From assembly GCF_000422645.1 (NCBI RefSeq), contig NZ_AUGL01000009.1, positions 1 to 64,000 of the forward strand: DNA of 64,000 nt. Reading direction: 5' to 3'. This document shows positions 53,143 to 62,764 of the stretch, piece after piece. Positions within the stretch are counted from its first letter, which is position 1, and every line of letters begins with the position of its first letter. The translations under genes and the position numbers were made by a program. Under the pieces are notes generated by a model. The model ran no database searches. It saw only the letters and a program-made list of their open reading frames with translations, and was not told the DNA's origin. This stretch comes from Ferrimonas futtsuensis DSM 18154. GTDB lineage: Bacteria > Pseudomonadota > Gammaproteobacteria > Enterobacterales > Shewanellaceae.

Positions 53143-54552
53143 TCAGGCGGTGGCCGTCTGAGCCTCAAGCTTGCGGTCCATGCGACCAATCACCTTACCG
53201 TAGATGATCAGAGACACGGCAGACACGGCGGCGATGCCGGCAAAGAAGTACCAGATGTAGTGCGCGTTGCTGGCCGCTGCGGCCCATTCAGCCTGGGAGG
53301 CGAACAGGCGCGGATCCGGACAGTAGGCTTCCAGCAGGTAACCGGAAAGGCCGAAGCCCAGCAGCGAGCTGATGAAGGAGTGCAGATGGGAGAAGCCCAG
53401 GTAGAGGCCCTCTTCGCCCTTGGGTGCCTGCAAGGAGAAGTATTCCAGGAAGCGGGGGGAGATGAAGGACTCCGCCAGCCCCTGCAGGACGATACCCATG
53501 ATCATCATGAAGGCCACCGGGTGCATCTGCATAAAGCCCAGATCCACGTTACCATCCAGCATGTTGCCTGAGGCCATGGCCAGCGCCGACAGAGGCATGA
53601 TGAACATACCAACGGTCATGGACTGCAACGCAGTACGACCACGCATCATGGAGGTCACAATGCCTACGGTCATGACCACCACGAAGGGGTTTACGTTGGC
53701 GTACCAGGAGGGCGAAGCGCCTTCACCGGCCATACGCAGAACGTACTTGGGCATGGTGGCGTACAACTGGTGCTGCACCATCCAGAAACCGGTAATGATC
53801 AGGGTCAGGGTGATCAGGCGGCCATTGGTCAGTACCTTGATCAGTGCCGCCCAGGTGTCGGCCAAAGAGCGCTTTTCATCGGCGGTTTCGTTGGTCTTGA
53901 AGAACAGGAAGATGCTGACGAAGGCGATGGCGGTCATCGCCGCGGCAAAGTAGTTGAGGTTCACCAGGCCCAGATCGCCCATGGATTCACGCAGGGGCTT
54001 CACCACGGTCTTGCCGGAGAAGGCGCCGATGTTCACCATCATGTAGAAGATGGAGAAGCCTTTGGCACGGGTCTCGGCGGTGGTGGACTTGGCCACGGTG
54101 GCGGTGATCACCGCCTTGATGAAGGAGCCACCAATCATGATGACGACCATCACTGGCACAATGGCCCAGCGAATATCCGCTTCGCGCAGGCCGTGATAGA
54201 CCACCTGACGGCCGTACTCCACCAGCCCCTGGGCCTCCAGGGCGACTGGCAGGAACGCCAGGCTGGCGTAACCTATGGTCAGCAGGCCGAACGCCAGCAT
54301 CAGCGAGTTTCTGAAACCGATGCGATCGGCAATGGCGCCGGAGAAAGTGGGCAGGAAGTAGAGGCCTGCGGAGAAAGAACCGGAGATCCACGCCGCTTCA
54401 ACGTCACTGAAGCCCAGGATTCGCGAGAGGTAGAGGGTGATGACGATGAACACCCCGTAATAGGCGGCTCGCTCCAGCAGTTCAACGCCGTTCGCGACCC
54501 AGAAGTTCTTTGGGTAGCCCCTGAAGAGAGTCTCTGTTTTTGTTGAATTCAT
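53143..54552 (-). CDS. POT-type (peptide/MFS) transporter 1
   Basis: This is a 469-residue transporter with about twelve to fourteen helices. The N-terminal NGVELLERAAYYGVFIV resembles the ExxERxxYYG motif of proton-coupled oligopeptide transporters, followed by SGAIADRIGFRNSLML. POT proteins take up di- and tripeptides or nucleoside-like compounds with protons. It is divergent from the adenosine deaminase gene, and a paralogue lies on the other side of that gene, which suggests substrates linked with purine salvage. This link is inference. Confidence 0.75.
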   Translation of the reverse strand: MNSTKTETLFRGYPKNFWVANGVELLERAAYYGVFIVITLYLSRILGFSDVEAAWISGSFSAGLYFLPTFSGAIADRIGFRNSLMLAFGLLTIGYASLAFLPVALEAQGLVEYGRQVVYHGLREADIRWAIVPVMVVIMIGGSFIKAVITATVAKSTTAETRAKGFSIFYMMVNIGAFSGKTVVKPLRESMGDLGLVNLNYFAAAMTAIAFVSIFLFFKTNETADEKRSLADTWAALIKVLTNGRLITLTLIITGFWMVQHQLYATMPKYVLRMAGEGASPSWYANVNPFVVVMTVGIVTSMMRGRTALQSMTVGMFIMPLSALAMASGNMLDGNVDLGFMQMHPVAFMMIMGIVLQGLAESFISPRFLEYFSLQAPKGEEGLYLGFSHLHSFISSLLGFGLSGYLLEAYCPDPRLFASQAEWAAAASNAHYIWYFFAGIAAVSAVSLIIYGKVIGRMDRKLEAQTATA

Positions 54553-54854
54553 TATAGTTGTGTTCCATTTACATGGTGACTTTCACAGACCGGCAACCCA
54601 GGTCCAACCTTGTCCTGAAGACGGCGCCGGTCCAAATCTGGCGGCCAGTGTACCCTATTTGCTCTGGCGTCGCGACGCACCTCCAAGAGCAAGAGCCCCT
54701 CTACGGGGCCTGGATCACGTTGAAAGAGGTGTCACTGCCGGCTGAGCACCGAGTGGCACAGGTCACCAAAACGTAACAGTGAGGCAGCGAAAAACACCCA
54801 TTCCACCCCGCTTGGCAACCTAATTGGTGCTGTGGTAGACTCGCCGCGAACATT

Positions 54855-54923
54855 GCTTCATATAATCCCGATGATATGGTTCGGGAGTTTCTACCAAGAG
54901 CCGCAAATTCTTGATTATGAAGT
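54855..54923 (+). promoter_or_regulatory. adenine-type purine riboswitch aptamer
   Basis: The classical purine aptamer is complete. P1 is CTTCATA (54856-54862) with TATGAAG (54916-54922), the conserved J1/2 segment TATAATC is followed by P2 (CCCGA/TCGGG), GATATGG and TTTCTACCAAGAG mark loops L2 and J2/3, and P3 closes with TTCTTG. The base before the 3' P1 strand, corresponding to U74, is T (54915), which selects adenine rather than guanine. It is nearly identical to the Vibrio add aptamer and is placed 36 bases upstream of the adenosine deaminase start. The rest of the 54553-54854 stretch holds no gene. Confidence 0.96.
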
Positions 54924-54958
54924 CTTTAGCTTTTTTCCTTATAGAAAGGTAGAGACTC

Positions 54959-55954
54959 ATGAATCACTTTGACTTGCCCAAGATCGATCTTCATTGCCAC
55001 CTGGACGGCAGCGTACGCCCCCAGACCATCATTGACCTGGCCCGTCGCCAACAGTTGTCTCTGCCCAGTGAAGATGTCGATCATATCAAGTCGCTGATGA
55101 TCGCCCCTGAGACTTGCCCCAATCTGGATCAATACCTCTCCCGCTTCGAGTTGCCCCTGTCTGTGATGCAGACCGAAGAGGCGATTGAGCGTATCTCCTT
55201 CGAGTTGTTTGAAGACGCCGCCCTGGAGAACGTGAAGTACCTGGAGGTGCGTTTCGGCCCGCTGCTGCATAGGCAGAAAGGGCTGGAGCTTGATCAGATT
55301 ATTGGCAGTGCCATCAGGGGGATGCAGCGCGCCGAACAACAGTATGACATTCGGGGAAACTACATCCTCTCCATACTGCGCACCATGCCCAAAGATCACA
55401 TCAATGACGTCATCGACGCCGGTGCCCATTACCTGGGCAAAGGGGTGGTGGCCTTCGATCTGGCGGGCAGCGAACGTTCCGGCTTCTGCCATGAGTTCAT
55501 CCCCTACGCCCAGTACGCCCGAGACAAGGGATTCAGGGTAACCATCCATGCCGGTGAGCAGGGGGATGGACAGAATGTGCACGACGCCGTGGCACTGCTG
55601 GGGGCCGAGCGTATCGGTCACGGCATCCACATCAAGGGGCACCCGGACGCCTATCAGCTGGTGAAAGACCGGTCTGTTGCGCTGGAAACCTGTCCCAGCA
55701 GCAACGTCCAGACCAAGGCGGTGGAGTCTCTGGCGACTCACCCGGTCAAGGCATTCCACAAAGACGGGGTGCTGATCACCATCAACACCGACAACCGCAC
55801 CGTCTCCAACACCACCATGACCGATGAGGTTCGTAAGGTGATGGCCGAGTTCGAACTGACCCTCGAGGAGTACTTCGAGATCTACCGGGTCAGCGTGGAA
55901 AACGCCTTTGCCTCCAGTGAGGTGAAAACCAGGCTGCTGACCTACCTGCCTTAA
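54959..55954 (+). CDS. add: adenosine deaminase
   Basis: The 331-residue zinc hydrolase converts adenosine to inosine in purine salvage. The zinc motif [10 protein letters not shown] is at residues 9-18. The catalytic glutamate segment HAGEQGDG (about 200-207), the histidine region [21 protein letters not shown] and the zinc aspartate in [12 protein letters not shown] are all present. The start has AAAGG in front. It is controlled by the adenine riboswitch directly upstream. Vibrio add genes have the same arrangement. Confidence 0.96.
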   Translation: MNHFDLPKIDLHCHLDGSVRPQTIIDLARRQQLSLPSEDVDHIKSLMIAPETCPNLDQYLSRFELPLSVMQTEEAIERISFELFEDAALENVKYLEVRFGPLLHRQKGLELDQIIGSAIRGMQRAEQQYDIRGNYILSILRTMPKDHINDVIDAGAHYLGKGVVAFDLAGSERSGFCHEFIPYAQYARDKGFRVTIHAGEQGDGQNVHDAVALLGAERIGHGIHIKGHPDAYQLVKDRSVALETCPSSNVQTKAVESLATHPVKAFHKDGVLITINTDNRTVSNTTMTDEVRKVMAEFELTLEEYFEIYRVSVENAFASSEVKTRLLTYLP

Positions 55955-55975
55955 GGTTTGCCCAGCACAAACAGG

Positions 55976-55999
55976 CCCCGCAACAGCGGGGCTTGTTTT
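55976..55999 (+). terminator. terminator of add
   Basis: CAAACAGGCCCCGC and GCGGGGCTTGTTTTG form a GC-rich hairpin with a T-rich 3' arm, 22 bases after the add stop. The 56000-56236 stretch before the next gene holds its promoter but no gene or second riboswitch that I can see. Confidence 0.75.
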
Positions 56000-56236
56000 G
56001 AATTGACCCAGCCACACATTCAGTCACACCCGACTGAACAACACAGCCCAATCTCATTCCCGTAAAGGATTATTTACAAAATCACCCCGGAATGGCACAG
56101 AACAATATTCCGCTTTGCGAGGTCGTGCGTAGGGGATCGGGCTGCTCAGTGGTAAAATCCGCAACCTGTTGTAATCATTGAATTTGTTCTCTTTTCAACC
56201 ATTGAGAGCAGAAAGTTCCTACAAAGAGAAGTAGTT

Positions 56237-57712
56237 ATGTGGAACCGATTGAATAGGTCCATGATGGTGTGCCAGATGATGTTTGGCATGTCCTTCTATG
56301 GCGTAATGGCGGTACTGACCCGCTTCTTCCTGGAAGACCTGGGGTACTCCGAAGCCGATACCATGATGGTGGTGGGTGCCTTCTCGGCCATTGGCCCCCT
56401 GTTTGCCATTGCCGGCGGCTTTATCGCCGACCGCTTCCTGGGCGCTTACCGCTCCCTGAGTCTCTCCTTTACCTGCTTCGGCGGCGGCTACGCCCTGCTG
56501 GTATTGGGCGCCTCCATGGCCAATGTGCCCATGAGCCTGGCGGGCATCGCCCTGGCCAGTTACGCCCGTGGCCTGATGTTCCCCGCTTATTCGCCGCTGT
56601 TCAAACGCACCTTCAAGACTGAAGAGGACTTCGAGAACGGCTATGCGGTGAACTACTCCATCAACAACATCGGCGCCTTCATCAGCCAGTACGCCTTCCC
56701 GATGATCATCCTGGTGATCGGTTTCAATGGCAGCTTCGCCCTCTCCTCCGCCATGGCGATACTGGCCTTCGTGCTGATGGTGGTAAACCGTAAGCCGTTG
56801 CTGGAAATCAGCCCTGAGATCGACCGCAAGCCGGTAAGCATGACCAACTGGGCCCTGTTTGTCGCCATCTCCATCGCCATGATCGGCTTGGTGTTCTTCA
56901 TGTTCTCCAACATGGAGGTCGGTAAGAACATCGTCTACGCCATCGGCCTGGGCGCCATCGGCTACCTGGTGGTGCTGATGTTCAAGGCCAAGAAGCCTGA
57001 AGCGATGCGCATGGGTACCATCCTGATCATGGTGATGCTCTCCATCGCCTTCTTCGTCTACTACGGCCAGATGATGACCTCCATGACCCTGGTGAGCATC
57101 AACACCATGCGTGGCGACCTGTTTGGCTTTATCCCGCTGGCTCCCGAGGCCTCCATGGCGATGAACCCCATGTGGTGTATGGTTGGCGGCCCGCTGATCG
57201 CCCTGGTGTTCTCCTCCCTGGAGAAGCGTGGCATCCACTTCACCACCGCCACCAAGGTCGGCTTCGCCTTTATCCTGACCGCCATGGCGTTCGGTACCCT
57301 GACCCTGGCGGTGATGACCGTGGGCACCGACGTGGTGATTCGCCCCGAGGTGTTCCTGGTGATTCACTTCTTCCAGGCCCTGGCCGAGGTGATTGTTGGC
57401 TCCATGGTGGTGGCCTTCATCCTGCAGGTGACCCCCAAGCACATCGAGGCGTTCTCCGTCAGCCTGTTCTCCGTCTCCATCGCCCTCTCCGGCGTGGTGA
57501 GCGCGGTGTTCTCCACCTCCATCGCCGTGGAGAAAGGCCAGGAGATCACCCAGTCCATCGTTCAGAACCTCTATGGCGACTACTTCGGTATGCTGACCTT
57601 GATGGCGGTGGTGATGGTGGCGGTGGCCTTCAGCGCTTCCCAGCTGATTAAGAAGATGCTGGGCAAAGAGGAGCTGGAACCTGCCGGTGAACTGCAGCAG
57701 GCCGAAAGCTAA
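56237..57712 (+). CDS. POT-type (peptide/MFS) transporter 2
   Basis: This is a 491-residue transporter with about fourteen helices. It carries IAGGFIADRFLGAYRSLSLS, the MFS loop 2-3 signature, and GYAVNYSINNIGAF, which fits the POT family. It is distinct from transporter 1, so the two are not a recent duplication. It follows the add gene but has its own promoter region and terminator. The substrate is unknown; peptides or nucleosides are possible. Confidence 0.75.
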   Translation: MWNRLNRSMMVCQMMFGMSFYGVMAVLTRFFLEDLGYSEADTMMVVGAFSAIGPLFAIAGGFIADRFLGAYRSLSLSFTCFGGGYALLVLGASMANVPMSLAGIALASYARGLMFPAYSPLFKRTFKTEEDFENGYAVNYSINNIGAFISQYAFPMIILVIGFNGSFALSSAMAILAFVLMVVNRKPLLEISPEIDRKPVSMTNWALFVAISIAMIGLVFFMFSNMEVGKNIVYAIGLGAIGYLVVLMFKAKKPEAMRMGTILIMVMLSIAFFVYYGQMMTSMTLVSINTMRGDLFGFIPLAPEASMAMNPMWCMVGGPLIALVFSSLEKRGIHFTTATKVGFAFILTAMAFGTLTLAVMTVGTDVVIRPEVFLVIHFFQALAEVIVGSMVVAFILQVTPKHIEAFSVSLFSVSIALSGVVSAVFSTSIAVEKGQEITQSIVQNLYGDYFGMLTLMAVVMVAVAFSASQLIKKMLGKEELEPAGELQQAES

Positions 57713-57729
57713 GCGAGCCCGAACCGGAA

Positions 57730-57757
57730 AAATCCCCGCAGACGCGGGGATTTTTTT
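57730..57757 (+). terminator. rho-independent terminator
   Basis: AAATCCCCGC (57730-57739) and GCGGGGATTT (57744-57753) form a 10-bp stem with four further T, ending transporter 2. Confidence 0.92.
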
Positions 57758-57778
57758 GTTAAAAAAGCGCTGCGGGGG

Positions 57779-60223
57779 TTACCAGTAAAACTGACGCTCT
57801 CTCTCAATAAACCGGTCCAGATCCGGTTCGGACAGAGGCTTGCTGAACAGAAAGCCCTGAAGGTAGTCGCATCGGTGTGACACCAGAAATTTCATCTGCT
57901 CCCGGGTCTCTACGCCCTCTGCAATCACCTTCAACCCCAAGCTGTGAGCCAGAGAGATGGTGGCGATACATATCTCCTCATCCCCCTCATCCGCACCGAT
58001 ATCGCCCACGAAGGTACGATCAAGCTTCAGGGTGTGAATCGGCAGTCGCTTGAGATAAACCAGTGAGGAGTGGCCGGTACCAAAGTCGTCAATTGCCAAC
58101 TGCACGCCCAGGTTGCTCAACAGAGTAAGCTGATGAGCGGCAAACTCCGGCTCCTGCATGGCAGCCGATTCTGTGATTTCAATCTGCAGCTCGTTCTCTT
58201 CTATTTCGTACTGCTCCATGAGCCGGGCCACCGTACTCACCAGGGCATCCGACTGCAGCTGCCTCACTGAAATGTTGACCGCCACTTTGATGGGTTTATC
58301 TTGACTCAGCTTTAACTCGGAGAGCTTTCTGCAGGCTTGTTCCAACACCCACTCACCCAGAGGAATGATGAATCCCGTTTCCTCGGCAATGGGAATAAAC
58401 TTATCCGGTGGCACCATCCCCCGACTCGGATCGTTCCAACGCAACAGGGCCTCAACACCACAAAGAGAGCGATCAACAGAATCCAGCTGAGGCTGGAAAT
58501 AAAGCTCAAATCGTCCCTGTTTTAACGCCGAACGCATAGCGTATTCCAACTCCAGCCTCTCATTGGCGGCGATGGACATCACCGGCGAGAAAAACTGATA
58601 GTTGTTGCCCCCCCTCGCTTTAGCCTGGTACATGGCCACGTCGGCATTTTTCAGCAGGTCAGCGACAGTCAGGGCGTCATTCGGATAGAGGCAGACACCG
58701 ATACTGGCTGTGGTCTCCAGCTTGCGACTGTTCAACTGATAGGGCCTGTGAATGACTCTCATCAGCTTTTCCGCAATAACGGACACCTTACGCTGCTCCT
58801 GGAGTCCGGTGATCACTATGACAAACTCATCGCCACCAATGCGGGCAACAATATCCTCTTCACGAACGCATGTTCTTAATCGATCGGCCACTTTAACCAG
58901 AAACTGGTCTCCCGCCTGATGCCCGAGTGAGTCGTTGATGTTCTTGAATCGATCTAGGTCGATGAAGATCACCGCTAACGCCTTTTCGGCTCGAGTACAG
59001 CTCAGCATCGCCTGTCCCAGGCGCTCTTCAAGGCTGTATCGGTTGCTCAGCCCCGTCAGAACATCATGATGAGCCAGATGAGATATCTGGGCCTGAACCT
59101 CTTTCTGTTCACTGATATCCCGATAATTTGCGATGTAAAAAGATTCTGACTCCACCCGGTCAGTCACCAGGGTAATCGATGTCCAAACAGGATAATTTTC
59201 GCCACTTTTTCTCCGGTTCCAAAGCTCACCACTCCAAAAACCGAATTTAGTGAGCCGACGCCACATTTCGGTATACACATCCGTCTCGGTTTCCCCACTG
59301 GATAGGATTGATGTCCTCCTTCCCCTAACATCTTGCAAGGTATAGCCCGTCATCTTCACGAAAGCAGAATTAACATCAAAAATTCTATTTTTACTGTCCG
59401 CAATAAGAATGGCATCACCACTGCTTTCAAATGCGTTCCCATAAATTCGGAGAGCTTTCTGAGATTTCAAACGCTCCTGATCCCGGCGAGCCTTTTCTGA
59501 CCTTTGGATAATTGTCAGATACCCAAAGGTCACCATGAGCATTCCGATTAACAACCAAATTGACAAATAGGTGAGCAGCAGGTTTTTCTCAGACTCATCA
59601 ATCATGTCGAAATAGGGTGAAAGCGGAAGATTCAACCCGATAGCCCCACGCATATCTCCGGTTTTATAACCCAATATGCCGTGGCATTTATCACACCCCG
59701 GTTCCATGTACATCGCCCGCAGGTAGCGCAGGTAGGGCTCCCCATCGATCTCCACCTCAGCCCAGACCTCTTTGCTCTCCCCCCGGTCAAAAGCCTGCAG
59801 ATGATCAGTTTCCCATTGGTCAGGTTTATTATTAGGATTCAGTTGCTTCAACCCGGTTATGCGCTCCCTCACACCATAGGCTTCGGCATAAGCGTCCATC
59901 ATCTGATGCAGCATGGTGGCGGGGTTCAACAGGGTCAGTTTCAGGCCGCCGGTGGTAACAACATCGCGATCTGGAATATGGTCCAGCCAGGGTACCGACT
60001 GTTGAGTATTGGTTATGGGCACATAAACACCGCCGTGCTCGGTGCCCCAGCGCCGAAAAGTGATGTCCTTATTAAGGTTGGTTTTCGCTTCGGCATAGGC
60101 CTGGCCCATGATCTGTCCGCTGATGGACTTGGCATTCCACAGATAAGAGAACACTATCAGTGCAGTCCAAATCAGTAGTGGGATCAATGCCACTTTTAAT
60201 GCCCTAAAATGAACGGAACTCAT
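57779..60223 (-). CDS. c-heme (DUF3365) PAS-GGDEF-EAL cyclic-di-GMP protein
   Basis: The 814-residue membrane protein has TM1 (LKVALIPLLIWTALIVFSYL) and a periplasmic Tll0287/DUF3365 domain with CDKCHG (near residue 179), a c-type heme motif. TM2 (about 212-235) leads to a PAS domain (about 255-370), a GGDEF domain with RIGGDEFVI preceded by the RxxD inhibitory site (REED), and an EAL domain with EALLRW. The EAL residues are intact (VAVNIS, IEITES, DDFGTGHS, AEGVET, LQGFLFSKPL). It may both make and degrade cyclic di-GMP, with redox or gas sensing at the heme as the input. The balance of the two activities cannot be predicted. Confidence 0.9.
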   Translation of the reverse strand: MSSVHFRALKVALIPLLIWTALIVFSYLWNAKSISGQIMGQAYAEAKTNLNKDITFRRWGTEHGGVYVPITNTQQSVPWLDHIPDRDVVTTGGLKLTLLNPATMLHQMMDAYAEAYGVRERITGLKQLNPNNKPDQWETDHLQAFDRGESKEVWAEVEIDGEPYLRYLRAMYMEPGCDKCHGILGYKTGDMRGAIGLNLPLSPYFDMIDESEKNLLLTYLSIWLLIGMLMVTFGYLTIIQRSEKARRDQERLKSQKALRIYGNAFESSGDAILIADSKNRIFDVNSAFVKMTGYTLQDVRGRRTSILSSGETETDVYTEMWRRLTKFGFWSGELWNRRKSGENYPVWTSITLVTDRVESESFYIANYRDISEQKEVQAQISHLAHHDVLTGLSNRYSLEERLGQAMLSCTRAEKALAVIFIDLDRFKNINDSLGHQAGDQFLVKVADRLRTCVREEDIVARIGGDEFVIVITGLQEQRKVSVIAEKLMRVIHRPYQLNSRKLETTASIGVCLYPNDALTVADLLKNADVAMYQAKARGGNNYQFFSPVMSIAANERLELEYAMRSALKQGRFELYFQPQLDSVDRSLCGVEALLRWNDPSRGMVPPDKFIPIAEETGFIIPLGEWVLEQACRKLSELKLSQDKPIKVAVNISVRQLQSDALVSTVARLMEQYEIEENELQIEITESAAMQEPEFAAHQLTLLSNLGVQLAIDDFGTGHSSLVYLKRLPIHTLKLDRTFVGDIGADEGDEEICIATISLAHSLGLKVIAEGVETREQMKFLVSHRCDYLQGFLFSKPLSEPDLDRFIERERQFYW

Positions 60224-60491
60224 GAGACTTTCCCTAGTGTAGTCCTGATTCTTACATTTCCGGGCAGATCAACCCAGCGTGCTCCATACCTGACCGAGTA
60301 AAACAATCACCAATTCCAATTTTAAAAATAGGAGTGGCAAATTCATTGTACTAACAGAAATAGTTACTGTGATTTGATAATGATCACCTTGCAGTAACTT
60401 TCCTGAGAGGCGCATCTCTGGCTCATGTTGTGTCTACAATAACGTGCGATTGATAATAGTTGCCCGTATCTCTGTGCAAGATGTTATGCAT
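60224..60491. other. gene-free intergenic stretch
   Basis: This contains the promoter region of the cyclic-di-GMP gene and AT-rich sequence. I see no RNA gene, repeat or protein gene. Confidence 0.5.
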
Positions 60492-60522
60492 AAAAAAAAC
60501 CGCCTCATAGAGAGACGGTTTT
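60492..60522 (-). terminator. terminator of yqhD
   Basis: On the minus strand AAACCGTCTC and GAGGCGGTTT form a stem (one G-T pair) followed by TTTTT. It lies just after the dehydrogenase stop. Confidence 0.85.
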
Positions 60523-60542
60523 CTTTCAGTTACACCGCCATT

Positions 60543-61712
60543 CTATACGGCGGCTTCCAGAATGGCGCGACTGCGGGCCAGATCGATGTCGCCGTGCTCA
60601 CCCAGTTTCACCATGCCATGACGTTCCAGCTGTGCCACCAGGGTGTCCACCACATCGGCACCGTGGCCGTACTCGCTGATGCGGGTTTTCACCTGCATCT
60701 GCTCGAAGAAGGCGCGGGTCTTGGCAATGGCCGCATCGATGCGGGCGTCGTCGTCGCCCTCGGTGATGCCCCACACCCGCTCGGCATACTGAACCATCTT
60801 GGCGCCCTTGGTGACACGCTGGGCCTGCATCAGGTTGGGCAGGACGATGGCCAGGGTCTGGGCATGATCCAGTCCCAGGGCGGCCGTCAGCTCGTGACCG
60901 ATCATGTGGGTCGCCCAGTCCTGGGGAACACCCTTACCAATCAAAGTGTTCAGCGCCAAGGTGGCCGCCCACATGATGTTGGCACGTACGCCGTAGTTCT
61001 GCTCCTCGGCAGGCTTGCCGACGTCGGCCAGGGCCTTGGGGCCCTCCTCAATCAGGGTCAGCAGCAGGGATTCGGCAAACCTGTCCTGAATGGGGGCATT
61101 CACCGGGTAGGTCAGATACTGCTCCATTACATGAACGAAGGCGTCAACCACACCGTTGGCCACCTGGCGGGCCGGCAGAGTGTAGGTGGTGGTGGGGTCC
61201 AGAACGGAGAACTGGGGGAACACCAGAGGGGAGCTGAACGCCAGCTTGTCTTCGCCGCGGGTCACCACTGAGTTGCCGTTGGCTTCCGAGCCGGTGGCCG
61301 GCAGAGTCAGGATGGTGCCCAGAGGCAGAGCCTGAGTGACGGGCACCTGCTTCGCCAGGATATCCCAGGGATCCTGTCCTTCGTACAGGGCCGCCGCCGC
61401 CACAAACTTGGTGCCGTCAGCGACGGAGCCGCCTCCCACAGCCAGCAGAAAATCGATCCCTTCGGCCTTCACCTTCTCAACCGCGCCCATCAGCTCGTCA
61501 TATTTGGGGTTAGGAGAGATGCCGCCGTGCTCGAACCATTGATAGTTTGCCAGGGCGTCGGCCACCTGCTGATACACACCATTGGCCTTGATGCTGCCGC
61601 CGCCGTAGAGCACCAGAACCTTGCTGCCTTCAGGAATGCAGTTACCGATGTTGGCAATCTCGCCCTGCCCAAACAGGATGCGGGTGGGATTTTGATAATC
61701 GAAGTTGTTCAC
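60543..61712 (-). CDS. yqhD: NADPH-dependent aldehyde reductase, YqhD type
   Basis: This is a 389-residue iron-containing (group III) alcohol dehydrogenase. It follows E. coli YqhD closely: VNNFDYQNPTRILFGQG at the N-terminus, LLAVGGGSVADGTKFVAAAA for the nucleotide site, LPPRQ-like LPARQVANGVVDAFVH, and the metal ligands in VVDAFVH and MIGHELTAALGLDHAQT. YqhD reduces toxic aldehydes such as glyoxal and acrolein. The start is a GTG at 61712, supported by AAGGAG seven bases upstream; an ATG farther upstream (61736) has no such site. A LysR-type gene is divergent across 125 bases and may control it. Confidence 0.93.
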   Translation of the reverse strand: MNNFDYQNPTRILFGQGEIANIGNCIPEGSKVLVLYGGGSIKANGVYQQVADALANYQWFEHGGISPNPKYDELMGAVEKVKAEGIDFLLAVGGGSVADGTKFVAAAALYEGQDPWDILAKQVPVTQALPLGTILTLPATGSEANGNSVVTRGEDKLAFSSPLVFPQFSVLDPTTTYTLPARQVANGVVDAFVHVMEQYLTYPVNAPIQDRFAESLLLTLIEEGPKALADVGKPAEEQNYGVRANIMWAATLALNTLIGKGVPQDWATHMIGHELTAALGLDHAQTLAIVLPNLMQAQRVTKGAKMVQYAERVWGITEGDDDARIDAAIAKTRAFFEQMQVKTRISEYGHGADVVDTLVAQLERHGMVKLGEHGDIDLARSRAILEAAV

Positions 61713-61837
61713 GGCGGACTCCTTGTGCAATGTCACCGGGGTTTCTTGATGTCAGGCATTGTAGCCCTCCACCATTGTATGTAAATATTCGTTTTTGCGA
61801 GAACACTGTCAATTAAACCTAAACAATCGGAGCGTTC

Positions 61838-62764
61838 ATGCGCAGCACCTCAGACGCGATGCAGATCTTTGCCACCGTCGTGACCGAAGGCAGCTTCACC
61901 CAGGCGGCCAAGACCCTCTCCCTCTCCAAGGCGGCGGTCAGCCAGCAGGTGAAACAACTGGAGTCCAGGCTTGGAGTCAAGCTGCTGAACCGGTCCACCC
62001 GAAAGCTTAGCCTGACCGAAGCCGGTCAGGACTACTATCACAGCTGCTTACGGGTGCAATCGGAGATTCAGGCCGCCGAAGAACGCCTGGCGGAGCTGCA
62101 GGGGGAACCCAAGGGCAGGCTCAAGGTCACCTGCACCGCCAACTTCGGCACCCGCCACATCGTACCGGCCATCATCGCCTTCAGGCGCCTTTACCCCGCC
62201 ATCGGCATCGAACTGATTATGAACGACCAGATACAGGAACTGGTGGCAGAAAACATCGACGTGGCGTTTCGATTTGGCCCGCTTTTGCCCAGTCAGCTGG
62301 TGGCCAGACCGGTGCTCAAGTGCCCCTACCTGCTGTGCGCCAGCCCTGAATATCTTGAGCGATACGGCACCCCGAAGAGGATCAGCGACCTCAAGCTGCA
62401 CAACTGGATCATCCACCGCTTCTCTCGCCATCCGAATCGAACCAGTGTGGGTTTCAGGGGGAAAATTGAGGAGGTTGAGGTTCACGGAGACGTGATCACC
62501 GACAATTCACAGGCCAGACGTCAGTTCATCCTGGATGGACTGGGGATGGCACGGATTGCCGAAGTGGATGTGCGCGACGAGCTGGCCTCGGGTCAATTGA
62601 CCAGGCTGATGGCGGATCACCATTTCGGCACCATGGAGCTTTATGCCGTCTACGTTGACCGCCAGTTAATGACCCATAAACTCAGACTGTTTCTGGAGTT
62701 TATTCAGCAGTGGTTCGAGACGCATCAGTTAACCCGGGAGACCGGGCAAAGCACTGGCGGATAA
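61838..62764 (+). CDS. LysR-type transcriptional regulator
   Basis: The 308-residue regulator has an N-terminal winged helix-turn-helix (residues 1-66, with FTQAAKTLSLSKAAVSQQVK as the recognition region) and a LysR substrate-binding domain from about residue 95. It resembles the CrgA-like group with RLKVTCTANFGTRHIVPA. The position divergent from yqhD suggests control of that gene in response to an aldehyde or redox signal, as is common for LysR pairs. Its 3' end overlaps the convergent lipase gene by 65 bases. Confidence 0.92.
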   Translation: MRSTSDAMQIFATVVTEGSFTQAAKTLSLSKAAVSQQVKQLESRLGVKLLNRSTRKLSLTEAGQDYYHSCLRVQSEIQAAEERLAELQGEPKGRLKVTCTANFGTRHIVPAIIAFRRLYPAIGIELIMNDQIQELVAENIDVAFRFGPLLPSQLVARPVLKCPYLLCASPEYLERYGTPKRISDLKLHNWIIHRFSRHPNRTSVGFRGKIEEVEVHGDVITDNSQARRQFILDGLGMARIAEVDVRDELASGQLTRLMADHHFGTMELYAVYVDRQLMTHKLRLFLEFIQQWFETHQLTRETGQSTGG

